Of a stretch of 9,114 bases of DNA, positions 1-6,782 are shown piece after piece (the first letter of the stretch is position 1; every line of letters starts with the position of its first letter). The DNA is from an uncultured Paraprevotella sp. (lineage in GTDB: Bacteria; Bacteroidota; Bacteroidia; Bacteroidales; Bacteroidaceae). A program made the translations under genes and the position numbers. The stretch covers positions 1 to 9,114 of the forward strand of contig CAJUDC010000108.1 of assembly GCA_910584955.1 (NCBI GenBank), written 5' to 3'. Below the pieces are notes generated by a model. It saw nothing but the letters and a program-made list of their open reading frames with translations. It was not told the origin of the DNA and did not search any database.

Positions 1-865
1 AAGCGTCCAGCCAATGAATACCGATGCCTCTGCGCTCCATTCCCCTGAACCATGTCATCTGCCGTTTGGCAAACTGATGGATGGCTATCTCCAGCTGCCT
101 GAACATTTCCCGGTACGACAGTTCACCTATTATATATAAGGTAAGGAATTTGTATTCGAGACCGTAATAAATCAAGTCGTCGGGCGAGATTCCGCCGTCC
201 AGCAGGGCGCGCACCTCGTCCACCATCCCCTCGTCCAAACGTGCCTTTAAACGCCGGGTGATGCGCTCGCGGCGCGTTTCGCGGTCCACATCCAACCCTA
301 TCACCAGGCTACGCAGCTGCGGAAAAGGGCGTTCGTCGATACGGTGTTCGCGATAGTATTCCTCGATCTCGATGGCGCGCACCGCCCGTTTCACCGTATC
401 AACATCCGTCGTGTTGTGCAGGCGTTTGTAGGCGGACAGAATCGTCGTCAGTTCAGCCAGCGACTTACCGGCCAACGATTCGCGGAGCTCGGGGTTCTCT
501 GGCACGGGCACCAGCCGATAGCTGCGCAATACCGATTCCAGATACAACCCCGTGCCGCCACACAGCACGGGCAGACGGTTGCGCCCCGTAATGTCCTCGT
601 AGGCCCGAAGGAAGTCACGCTGATACTCAAATACATTGTACTTGTAGCCCGGCTCGGCAATGTCGATCAGATGATACGGCACGGTGCGGCCCTGCACCAC
701 GTAGTCGGCCAGGTCCTTGCCCGTTCCGATATCCATGCGGCGATATACCTGCCGGCTGTCGGCACTGATGATTTCCCCGCCGATCTCGTCGGCCAGGGCG
801 GCTGCCAGCCCGGTCTTGCCGGAAGCCGTGGGGCCGAGCAGGGTGATTAGATTATACTGTTCCAT
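1..865 (-). CDS. miaA: tRNA dimethylallyltransferase, partial (C-terminus cut by window edge)
   Basis: MiaA transfers a dimethylallyl group from DMAPP to N6 of A37 in tRNAs reading U-starting codons, in the cytoplasm. I translated the minus strand from the ATG at 865 and found 288 open codons running off the window. The P-loop GPTASGKT is at residues 11-18, DSRQVY at 36-41 and GGTGLY at 103-108. A stretch near the visible end reads FAKRQMTWFRGMER, the RQxTW-type C-terminal signature. Only about 10-20 residues should be missing from a family length near 300. The usual GTAKP motif is replaced by GTGK (residues 47-50), and the segment after GGTGLY is compact; I associate this with a Bacteroidetes form of the enzyme. 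Many Bacteroides genomes carry two miaA paralogues, so this may be either. No Shine-Dalgarno is visible. The start is chosen because the P-loop sits at the expected distance from this ATG. Confidence 0.95.
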   Translation of the reverse strand, partial: MEQYNLITLLGPTASGKTGLAAALADEIGGEIISADSRQVYRRMDIGTGKDLADYVVQGRTVPYHLIDIAEPGYKYNVFEYQRDFLRAYEDITGRNRLPVLCGGTGLYLESVLRSYRLVPVPENPELRESLAGKSLAELTTILSAYKRLHNTTDVDTVKRAVRAIEIEEYYREHRIDERPFPQLRSLVIGLDVDRETRRERITRRLKARLDEGMVDEVRALLDGGISPDDLIYYGLEYKFLTLYIIGELSYREMFRQLEIAIHQFAKRQMTWFRGMERRGIGIHWLDA

Positions 866-884
866 GCGGTCGATAGGATGAAGC

Positions 885-900
885 GGCGGCACATGCCGCC
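885..900 (-). other. Hairpin in the miaA leader
   Basis: A 7-bp perfect GC-rich stem (GGCGGCA / TGCCGCC) with a 2-base loop lies 20 bases upstream of the miaA start. It has no T-run in the minus direction, so it does not look like an intrinsic terminator for the upstream gene. It could be a leader structure affecting miaA translation, or chance in GC-rich DNA. Confidence 0.35.
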
Positions 901-911
901 TTTAGCGGGTA

Positions 912-919
912 TAAAGATA
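912..919 (-). promoter_or_regulatory. Possible -7 box for miaA
   Basis: Read on the minus strand this is TATCTTTA, one mismatch from the Bacteroidetes -7 consensus TAnnTTTG. It would start transcription about 40 bases before the miaA ATG. I see no good TTTG-like -33 element at 19-21 bases upstream, so the call is weak. Confidence 0.3.
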
Positions 920-992
920 CGGATTTATGGAACACCGTCGGGCTTTTCCGCTCTCTTCTCTACAGGTTGCACAAGCATCGCTCCTCAGATGC

Positions 993-1013
993 CCTCCCGA
1001 TTCGCCCGGGAGG
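993..1013 (-). terminator. Weak hairpin downstream of the barrel gene
   Basis: A 7-bp perfect stem (CCTCCCG / CGGGAGG, 7-base loop) lies 22 bases beyond the stop of the TonB-type barrel gene. It lacks a following T-run, so intrinsic termination is uncertain. The rest of the 866-1035 interval shows no ORF or RNA gene that I can support. Confidence 0.3.
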
Positions 1014-1035
1014 CTACCGCCGTCCATGGCGCGCC

Positions 1036-3111
1036 TCAAAGGCGGTTCATCTCCCGGTCGGCGGCCATTTCCCCTTTGTAGGAATTCCGACGCGGACGGA
1101 ACCGGTAGATGACTTGCAACGACACGCCCCTACGGTCGTTGCTCTGGCGCTTCTCCATCCGAATGCCGCAGGTGTGCATCGACCAGTCGTTGCAGGCCGT
1201 GTTGAAAACATCGGTGGCCGAAAGTCCTACCGACAGCGTTTGCCCGAAAAAGGACCGGACCACCTTGACATTCGTCACGAACCAGGAGGCCGCGAACAGG
1301 TTGGTGTGCAGATGTCCCGAACTGCATCCGTAGGCATCGGCCACAGCCTGAAAACCGTGCGGCAGACTGAAGGTGTTCATCAGGCGGTAGGAAAACTGCG
1401 GACGGTCGTATGGCATACCCTCCAGTTCCATCCGTTGGAACGATGCTCCGGCGGTAAGCCGGGGCGTCCAGCATCTCACCGTCCGGCTCCAGCTTCCGTA
1501 CAGCGACAGCAACGTGACATCCGCATTCAAAGGACTCATAAGGAGCTGGACGTCGGGGGCGGGATACAGCCGTTTTACGAAAGCATACGCGTCCCGGCTC
1601 CTCAGCATGCCGACCTGTCCCATGAGGTCTTTCCACTGCCCCGTCAACTGCGCCTCGTGTACCCGCTCATCCCGCAGGCCGGGGTTTCCGCCCTCAATCT
1701 GATGCATCCCCACGTAGGTCAGCCCGCTCATCAGCCGGGAGTAAGGCGGCCTTTCCGTGTGCATCCTGTATGTGAACGCCACCGACGAGCGGGGGCCGAA
1801 CGTATAGTCCAGCCGGATGTCGGGCGTCAACAGGTGGTCGGTCCGGCTTGCGGCATCCTCCCTCCTGCCGTTCACCCGAAAAAGTCGGTCGGCATACTCG
1901 TAACGCAGACCGGCCGAAAGGCTTAACCGCCCTATCCGGCGTTGCCAGTCGGCGAAGGCGGCCAGCGAGACCTGGCGCGAAGCGGTGCGCTGCGAGGGCA
2001 GATAAGCCCCGACCTCCGGGTTCAGCATCCGGTAGTCGAGAGCGGTTTGCGTATAGGCGTCTTCCGTGCCCAGCGCAAGGGTGCCGCCCCACAACGGAAC
2101 CTCCAGACAAAGTTTTCCGGCCCACAGGCGGGAATCCCGGTCTTCCTCCGACACCACCGCCCGCCGTTCGTTGTCGGGATACGAGGTATTTGCACGGGAG
2201 CCCGACAGGGAACGGATAAAATTGCCGTCGAAACGAAAATGTCGGTGGCCCGCCCACTCCCGGTCACAGTACACGGCGGCCAGGTGTTTCCGGCCCGTTA
2301 CGCGTTTCGCGATGTTCAAGCGGATTTCCGGCTCACTGTCCATCCATTCCGTACCGGCGTTCCTGAAATCCTCGTGTTCGGCGGTATAGCGGTAGTAGCC
2401 GCCCAGCGAAAAAGCATCCTTGGCGTAGTTGAATCCGGCTTTGCCACCGCCGTTCCGGGCGGGGCGGGTGGTCCTCTGCCGGCTTCCGATGGTCAGCGGC
2501 CTGCCCTCATAAACCAACCGGTTCACTGTACTTCCCTTTACCCGCGCATTGCTGCGGGCGACAAAGCCGCTGCCGAACACATCGAGATGTTTGTGCATCC
2601 AACTGACATCCAGATGTTCGTCTGCCGACCATTTCCGACGGGCCGTCACATTCGTCTGGCTGCTCGCGCTCAGTCCTTCGGCAAACGCCCGCTTCGTTGT
2701 GATTTTCAGCACCGCCCGCACCGTGCTCCCATACCGGGCACCGGGAGCCATCAGCAGTTCCACTTTGCGAATTTGCCCGGAGAGCAGCGTGCGCAGTTCG
2801 TCTTTGTCGTGCATCAGCCGTCCGTCGATATAGATTTCAGGGGTTCCCTTGCCCGTAACGGTCACTTCATCGTCCGTCACTTCCATCATCGGAAGCCGGG
2901 CGAGTACGTCGTAGGCCGTTCCCAAGCCGGCCAAGGGAGAACCGGCTATGCGGGATACCAGCGTTGACCCCACCAACCGGGTAGCAGGTTGACGGGCCGT
3001 AACCACCACCTGCCGGAGTTCGCGAGCCAGTGAATCGGCCGCCTCCGGTAGCTGCGCACCGACCGTTCGGACTACAGACACACCTATTAAAAAACAATAT
3101 ATTCCTCTCAT
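1036..3111 (-). CDS. TonB-dependent receptor-like outer-membrane beta-barrel protein
   Basis: The product is 691 residues from the ATG at 3111. A TTG six bases upstream (3117) is an alternative in-frame start but gives a poorer signal peptide. Residues 1-20 form a signal peptide ending VGAQ. A plug-like region follows (about 28-145), opening with LRQVVVTAR and containing EIYIDGRLM and a VELLMAPGARYGS stretch typical of TonB plugs. The remainder is rich in alternating beta-strand segments and aromatics, as in the Bacteroidetes outer-membrane barrel family (OMP_b-brl_3 type). The C-terminus RRNSYKGEMAADREMNRL resembles the family ending YKGxGAGxxExxRL. The N-terminal carboxypeptidase-regulatory-like domain found in many relatives is absent; the mature protein goes almost straight into the plug. 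There is no SusD-like partner next to it, so a glycan-uptake pair is not indicated. The substrate is unknown. The family is clear; the function is inferred as outer-membrane transport or binding. Confidence 0.88.
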   Translation of the reverse strand: MRGIYCFLIGVSVVRTVGAQLPEAADSLARELRQVVVTARQPATRLVGSTLVSRIAGSPLAGLGTAYDVLARLPMMEVTDDEVTVTGKGTPEIYIDGRLMHDKDELRTLLSGQIRKVELLMAPGARYGSTVRAVLKITTKRAFAEGLSASSQTNVTARRKWSADEHLDVSWMHKHLDVFGSGFVARSNARVKGSTVNRLVYEGRPLTIGSRQRTTRPARNGGGKAGFNYAKDAFSLGGYYRYTAEHEDFRNAGTEWMDSEPEIRLNIAKRVTGRKHLAAVYCDREWAGHRHFRFDGNFIRSLSGSRANTSYPDNERRAVVSEEDRDSRLWAGKLCLEVPLWGGTLALGTEDAYTQTALDYRMLNPEVGAYLPSQRTASRQVSLAAFADWQRRIGRLSLSAGLRYEYADRLFRVNGRREDAASRTDHLLTPDIRLDYTFGPRSSVAFTYRMHTERPPYSRLMSGLTYVGMHQIEGGNPGLRDERVHEAQLTGQWKDLMGQVGMLRSRDAYAFVKRLYPAPDVQLLMSPLNADVTLLSLYGSWSRTVRCWTPRLTAGASFQRMELEGMPYDRPQFSYRLMNTFSLPHGFQAVADAYGCSSGHLHTNLFAASWFVTNVKVVRSFFGQTLSVGLSATDVFNTACNDWSMHTCGIRMEKRQSNDRRGVSLQVIYRFRPRRNSYKGEMAADREMNRL

Positions 3112-3120
3112 ATCCAAACA

Positions 3121-3139
3121 TAATTTTGCAACAAAATTA
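3121..3139. repeat. Palindrome spanning the barrel-gene promoter
   Basis: TAATTTTG-CAA-CAAAATTA is a perfect 8-bp inverted repeat with a 3-base spacer, placed 9-28 bases before the barrel-gene start. Each arm matches TAnnTTTG, one on each strand. It could be an operator overlapping the promoter. AT-rich chance symmetry is the alternative. Confidence 0.45.
3132..3139 (-). promoter_or_regulatory. -7 promoter box of the barrel gene
   Basis: The minus strand reads TAATTTTG, an exact match to the Bacteroidetes -7 consensus TAnnTTTG. It lies 20 bases before the ATG at 3111 and predicts a very short leader. A clear TTTG -33 box is not visible. A second match, TATGTTTG, lies too close to the start codon to serve. 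Confidence 0.45.
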
Positions 3140-3234
3140 GTTTAAATATGCCGGAAAGGATGTATTCACAGTCTGACCACAGCAACTGTAAATAACTAAT
3201 AATAAAAAGATTGGAATTCAAGAAACCCTAAAAA

Positions 3235-3260
3235 TCTGACCGTAAGGAATCGAAGTCAGA
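3235..3260 (-). terminator. Weak terminator-like hairpin at the end of the regulator gene
   Basis: On the minus strand TCTGAC pairs with GTCAGA across a 14-base loop, and the sequence continues ATTTTTA. The stem overlaps the stop codon of the HTH regulator. It is short and has a large loop, so it may be a weak terminator only. Confidence 0.3.
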
Positions 3261-4251
3261 AAATAGCCTCCAGTACGGACGATTGAGCCGGAGCGAGCGC
3301 CCGGATCCGGGCCTTCAAACGCGATTTCCGTTTGTACACCACTTCTATCGTCTCGCCCAAAAGCAGGCTGATGGAGCGATTGGAAAAGCCGCAGGCCAGA
3401 TACACCATCAACTGATAATCGGCGGTTTTCAAAGCGGGCAGCTCCCGACGCAAAACATCCAGCAACCCGTTGCGACAGTCGTTAACGGCTTTTTCCATCT
3501 CCGCGAACACCGAGGGATCATGTTGCAATGCGTCTATTTCGGCTTTTACCTGCTCGGCTATAGCCTTGCGTTCCGCCCGTGTGCCTTGCGCTTCGTAATA
3601 GGTGTCGCACAACCGACCGATAACCGTAAAACGTTCTTGCAATTGCCCTTGCACAAGAGTTCTCAACGTTTCGTTCCGTTCACACTGTCCCGACAACAAC
3701 CTTTGCAGACCGGAGGCTTCGGACAGCAAGGCATCGTTTTCCATACGCCTGCTCCTTAACCGTTGCATCTGCCATAGGATCACGGTACCGGCGGTCAGGA
3801 ACAAAAACAGAAAACCACCCATCCAGGCTTCTTTCCGGCACCGCTCTTTATACAAGGCGTACTCCCGCACTTTCTGACAGTAGCGGGCCTGCCAAAGCGC
3901 ATCCTGGCTGCCGGCTGGCACGGCCAGTATCCGCCGGCGCAACTGACGTGCTTTGTCCGCTTCCCGGCGCCGCCCTCTCCCGGCATAATAGTCAATCGCC
4001 ACGTTGATCAGTGTATCGGAAGAGACCGGTATGCGGTTGGCCATCATTGCCTCCGTATATAGAAGGGCCCAACGGGCCATGTCGGCCGAATCGCGAAACT
4101 GAGAAATATCCATCCCGTTGAGCCGTTCGAAAGCTGCCTGCGGACGGGAAGGCATCAAACGCTGTACCTCGTCCAGCATCCGTGTCTCGCGACCGGAAAA
4201 AGCACAACCGGCAAGCACCACACACAGAAACAGACAAAGAAGCTTTCTCAT
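3256..4251 (-). CDS. Membrane-anchored TPR-like/HTH transcriptional regulator (condensed form)
   Basis: I start at the ATG at 4251 (331 residues). The open frame continues upstream to 4425, but that extension lies inside the neighbouring transporter gene and would bury the signal. Residues 1-16 form a lipoprotein-like signal ending LAGC (Cys16). Residues 24-110 resemble the first helical repeat of Bacteroides TPR regulators (MLDEVQRLMPSRPQAAFERL, then IPVSSDTLINVAIDYY). A transmembrane helix spans about 143-160, a charged coiled-coil-like stretch about 160-205, and a C-terminal helix-turn-helix about 273-318 (LKTADYQLMVYLACGFSNRS then VVYKRKSRLKARI). The inferred topology is sensor outside the cytoplasmic membrane and DNA-binding end inside. 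Relatives I recall are much longer, with several TPR repeats before the membrane helix. It begins 17 bases after the Gate-domain gene stops, so the two are probably cotranscribed. Targets and signal are unknown. Confidence 0.75.
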   Translation of the reverse strand: MRKLLCLFLCVVLAGCAFSGRETRMLDEVQRLMPSRPQAAFERLNGMDISQFRDSADMARWALLYTEAMMANRIPVSSDTLINVAIDYYAGRGRRREADKARQLRRRILAVPAGSQDALWQARYCQKVREYALYKERCRKEAWMGGFLFLFLTAGTVILWQMQRLRSRRMENDALLSEASGLQRLLSGQCERNETLRTLVQGQLQERFTVIGRLCDTYYEAQGTRAERKAIAEQVKAEIDALQHDPSVFAEMEKAVNDCRNGLLDVLRRELPALKTADYQLMVYLACGFSNRSISLLLGETIEVVYKRKSRLKARIRALAPAQSSVLEAIF

Positions 4252-4268
4252 TTTCCGTACCGGATTTA

Positions 4269-5453
4269 TCAGCCTATAATCCAAGCATAAAGCATGTAAA
4301 TAAGATGGGCGAACACTCCCGCCAGCAATCCGCATAACAAATGTACCAGAATGGCTTTGGAGGTAAGCTGACGATAACCCACCGCATCGAAAATAGCGGA
4401 ATATGTAGAGAAGAAACCGCTCCAACTGATTCCCATAGCCGTAAACACCGCTACCGCATTCCCGTCGAGCAGCCCCTCGGCCATGAAGCGGGGCACCTGG
4501 CCCAAGGCCGCACCTACGGCGCCCAACGAAGTAATGGGGAATGCCACCAATTCGGCATTCTTAAAGCCGAAAAGCCAATCGAAAATGAAATTTATTTTCC
4601 CGGCCAGACGAGGCAACAGTTGAATGCCTTGATAGGGCATACCGTTGTATATTCCTTCCTCGCCAGGACCGAACGTAAGCAAAAAAACAGCCGTAGAGAT
4701 GATAATGACACCCGGGATAATGGCAAGGCCCAACTGCACACCGCTCTTACCGCCGTCAAGCAACGCATTCAAAAAGCGAATGAAAACACTTTCTTTGGCC
4801 TGAATCATATCGGCCCTATACTGCTCATGCGTACGTTGTTCGCCCATAGCTTCTTCCACAGACGGCATCATCTCGCCGAAAGACGGATCCATGCGCAGCA
4901 ACATACGCTGAAACAAACGGGTGGAGATCACACAACCGCCCACAGCTCCCAACAGGCCTAACAGCGGCTCTACGGCATATCCTTTACCCAACATAAACAC
5001 AAATACGATCAGCCCCATACCGAACGCCGTACCGTAATTGATAAAAGAAAGCAACTGGTACTTACGAAAATAGCGGCTGAAGTTGGCATCCTGAGCCAAT
5101 GTCAATACCGCCGGGTTATCGGAAAGAAAAGCCATGATCGCCCCCAACACCGCCACTCCCGGCAGACGAAACAAGGGTTTCATCAACGGACCGAAAATAA
5201 ATTCCAGAATACGCACAACACCGAATTCATGAAAAAGCTTGCTCAAGGCACCGGACAGCACCACGACGCCCATTAGATAAAAAACCGTCTGCAACAGCAA
5301 GTCGTGCGCCGTATTCATAATTGTGTTCAACATGTTCGACAGCCCCATGATATTGCCTATATAAGTAAACACGGCAAAGAACAATACAATAAAAACCACC
5401 CCTTCCACCGTCTTACGTTGCAAAAGGGCTTCCTGAATTCTTTTTCTTTTCAT
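4269..5453 (-). CDS. Gate-domain (nucleoside-recognition-like) multi-span membrane protein
   Basis: The product is 394 residues from the ATG at 5453. A basic N-terminus (MKRKR) is followed by about 8-10 hydrophobic segments, for example near residues 17-35, 52-72, 98-112, 138-156, 160-178, 238-261, 335-352 and 367-393. Two related halves carry the glycines, prolines and polar motifs inside helices seen in Gate-domain proteins: FLSDNPAVLTLA and NYGTAFGMG in the first half, and KNAELVAFPITSLGAVGAALG and MGISWSGFFSTYSA in the second. A charged cytoplasmic-type loop lies at about 185-228. I place it with the nucleoside-recognition/Gate membrane proteins (CD0519/CD1768-like). Their substrate is not established, so nucleoside transport should not be assumed. 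It sits directly downstream of the gapA terminator, has its own promoter-like box, and is followed by the HTH regulator. No Shine-Dalgarno is visible. Confidence 0.82.
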   Translation of the reverse strand: MKRKRIQEALLQRKTVEGVVFIVLFFAVFTYIGNIMGLSNMLNTIMNTAHDLLLQTVFYLMGVVVLSGALSKLFHEFGVVRILEFIFGPLMKPLFRLPGVAVLGAIMAFLSDNPAVLTLAQDANFSRYFRKYQLLSFINYGTAFGMGLIVFVFMLGKGYAVEPLLGLLGAVGGCVISTRLFQRMLLRMDPSFGEMMPSVEEAMGEQRTHEQYRADMIQAKESVFIRFLNALLDGGKSGVQLGLAIIPGVIIISTAVFLLTFGPGEEGIYNGMPYQGIQLLPRLAGKINFIFDWLFGFKNAELVAFPITSLGAVGAALGQVPRFMAEGLLDGNAVAVFTAMGISWSGFFSTYSAIFDAVGYRQLTSKAILVHLLCGLLAGVFAHLIYMLYAWIIG

Positions 5454-5472
5454 GAACGTTTATTTGGTGCGA

Positions 5473-5480
5473 CAAAAGTA
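5473..5480 (-). promoter_or_regulatory. -7 promoter box of the Gate-protein/regulator operon
   Basis: The minus strand reads TACTTTTG, an exact match to TAnnTTTG, 19 bases before the ATG at 5453. A TTTC at 17 bases upstream could stand in for the -33 TTTG element, and it would lie inside the gapA terminator stem. A promoter is expected here because the terminator isolates this gene from gapA. Confidence 0.45.
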
Positions 5481-5482
5481 AT

Positions 5483-5513
5483 AAAAAAAAGCCACCCGAA
5501 ACCCTCGGATGGC
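5483..5513 (-). terminator. Intrinsic terminator of gapA
   Basis: The minus strand reads a 9-bp stem GCCATCCGA / TCGGGTGGC (one G-T pair) with loop GGGTT, followed by eight Ts. It begins 24 bases beyond the gapA stop. An A-run precedes the stem. Confidence 0.9.
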
Positions 5514-5536
5514 TTTTATTATAAGAAAATTCGGGA

Positions 5537-6547
5537 TTAACCGTTAACTTTCTTCATGTGAGCGATCAACTCCAATACTTTGTTAGAGTAACCGATCTCA
5601 TTGTCATACCAAGACACAACCTTAACGAACGTATCCGTCAAAGCGATACCGGCCTTAGCATCGAAGATAGACGTGCGAACATCACCCAAGAAATCAGAAG
5701 AAACAACAGCATCTTCCGTGTAACCCAGTACGCCTTTCAACTCGCCTTCGGAAGCAGCCTTCATAGCGGCGCAGATTTCCTCGTACTTAGCGGGCTTAGC
5801 CAAGTTAACAGTCAAGTCAACTACTGATACGTCCAAAGTAGGAACACGCATAGACATACCTGTCAGTTTGCCGTTCAATTCAGGAATTACCTTACCTACA
5901 GCCTTAGCAGCACCGGTAGAAGAAGGGATGATGTTGCCGGAAGCAGCACGACCGCCTCTCCAATCCTTCAAAGAAGGACCGTCAACGGTCTTCTGAGTAG
6001 CGGTAGTAGAGTGAACAGTTGTCATCAAACCGTCGGTAATGCCCCAGTTGTCATTCAATACTTTGGCGATAGGAGCCAAACAGTTGGTCGTACAAGAAGC
6101 GTTTGATACGAACTGCGTGCCCTTAACATACTTATCGAAGTTAACGCCGCAAACAAACATCGGAGTAGCATCCTTTGAAGGAGCGGACATAACAACGTAT
6201 TTAGCACCAGCTTCGATATGAGCCTGAGCCTTTTCCTGAGTCAAGAACAAACCGGTAGACTCAACTACATATTCAGCTTCCACTTCGTTCCACTTCAAAT
6301 CAGCCGGGTTACGCTCTGCCGTTACGCGGATTTCCTTACCGTTAACAATCAGCTTGCTGTTTTCAACATCAGCTTCGATAGTACCCTGGAATGCACCGTG
6401 CATAGTATCGTATTTCAGCATGTATGCCAAATAGTCAACCGGGCACAAGTCATTGATACCTACGATCTGGATGTCGTCTCTAGTCTGAGCGGCACGGAAC
6501 ACGAAGCGGCCGATACGACCGAAACCATTAATACCTACTTTAATCAT
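5537..6547 (-). CDS. gapA: Glyceraldehyde-3-phosphate dehydrogenase, type I
   Basis: This enzyme oxidises and phosphorylates glyceraldehyde 3-phosphate to 1,3-bisphosphoglycerate with NAD in glycolysis, as a cytoplasmic homotetramer. The product is 336 residues, the normal family length. The nucleotide-binding motif GFGRIGR is at residues 8-14, with Asp33 (IND) as expected for NAD rather than NADP. The catalytic SNASCTTNC motif gives Cys152, and His179 (TTVHS) is its general-base partner. The phosphate-binding region SSTGAAKAVGKV and the C-terminal WYDNEIGYSNKV are intact. Codon choice (GGT, GTA, few rare codons) and lower GC differ from the flanking minus-strand genes, as expected for strong expression. 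The A/G-rich leader just before the ATG is typical of highly expressed Bacteroidetes genes. It is transcribed divergently from mscL and ends at a strong terminator, so it is probably monocistronic. No missing residues were noticed. Confidence 0.98.
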   Translation of the reverse strand: MIKVGINGFGRIGRFVFRAAQTRDDIQIVGINDLCPVDYLAYMLKYDTMHGAFQGTIEADVENSKLIVNGKEIRVTAERNPADLKWNEVEAEYVVESTGLFLTQEKAQAHIEAGAKYVVMSAPSKDATPMFVCGVNFDKYVKGTQFVSNASCTTNCLAPIAKVLNDNWGITDGLMTTVHSTTATQKTVDGPSLKDWRGGRAASGNIIPSSTGAAKAVGKVIPELNGKLTGMSMRVPTLDVSVVDLTVNLAKPAKYEEICAAMKAASEGELKGVLGYTEDAVVSSDFLGDVRTSIFDAKAGIALTDTFVKVVSWYDNEIGYSNKVLELIAHMKKVNG

Positions 6548-6661
6548 TTTTCTTTTTCTTTAAAAATTAAAGGTTAGAATATAAGTTATTAATCTCTATT
6601 TCTTTGTCTAAAAGCAGATCGCCGGAACCAGAATGACAGCATTTCGGATCCTTATTTCCGT

Positions 6662-6671
6662 GGCCTAGGCC
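6662..6671. repeat. Perfect palindrome GGCCTAGGCC in the gapA/mscL intergenic region
   Basis: A 10-bp perfect palindrome, GC-rich within an otherwise AT-rich region. It would fall within the gapA leader. Possible operator or RNA hairpin seed; function not shown. Confidence 0.5.
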
Positions 6672-6675
6672 CCTT

Positions 6676-6687
6676 AAAAGATCTTTT
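6676..6687. repeat. Perfect palindrome AAAAGATCTTTT in the gapA/mscL intergenic region
   Basis: A 12-bp perfect palindrome beginning 5 bases after GGCCTAGGCC. It is upstream of the mscL promoter-like box and within the inferred gapA leader. AT-rich composition makes chance plausible, but the pairing with the neighbouring palindrome is notable. Confidence 0.45.
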
Positions 6688-6691
6688 TGCA

Positions 6692-6699
6692 TACTTTTG
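6692..6699 (+). promoter_or_regulatory. Possible -7 box for mscL
   Basis: TACTTTTG matches TAnnTTTG exactly and would give mscL a leader of roughly 75-80 bases. No TTTG-like -33 element is visible at 19-21 bases upstream. Another near match (TATTTTCG at 6745-6752) is closer to the start but has a mismatch. Confidence 0.25.
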
Positions 6700-6724
6700 C
6701 TTCTTTTTCTTACTTTCTGCACTG

Positions 6725-6732
6725 CAAATTTA
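6725..6732 (-). promoter_or_regulatory. -7 promoter box of gapA
   Basis: The minus strand reads TAAATTTG, an exact TAnnTTTG match. A TGTG (one mismatch to TTTG) lies 20 bases upstream at 6753-6756, a proper -33 spacing. It predicts a gapA leader of about 170 bases, which would include both intergenic palindromes. Confidence 0.5.
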
Positions 6733-6782
6733 CGAAATTCTTTTTATTTTCGCACATCGAAATCTAAAAATTATCAGAAAAA

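Noticed and set aside
344..850. Plus-strand frame of 168 residues
   Set aside because: It lies wholly antisense to miaA, whose motifs are intact.
967..2967. Long plus-strand open frames (319 residues at 967-1926 and 341 residues at 1942-2967) opposite the barrel gene
   Set aside because: They are antisense to a clear outer-membrane protein, are rich in Pro, Arg, His and Gly as expected of GC-rich shadow frames, and match no family I recognise.
2867..3121. 84-residue minus-strand frame with an ATG at 3121
   Set aside because: It overlaps the start of the barrel gene in another frame, and its product has no recognisable features.
4252..4425. N-terminal extension of the HTH regulator by 58 residues
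   Set aside because: It lies inside the Gate-protein gene in another frame, and it would place the LAGC signal sequence in mid-protein.
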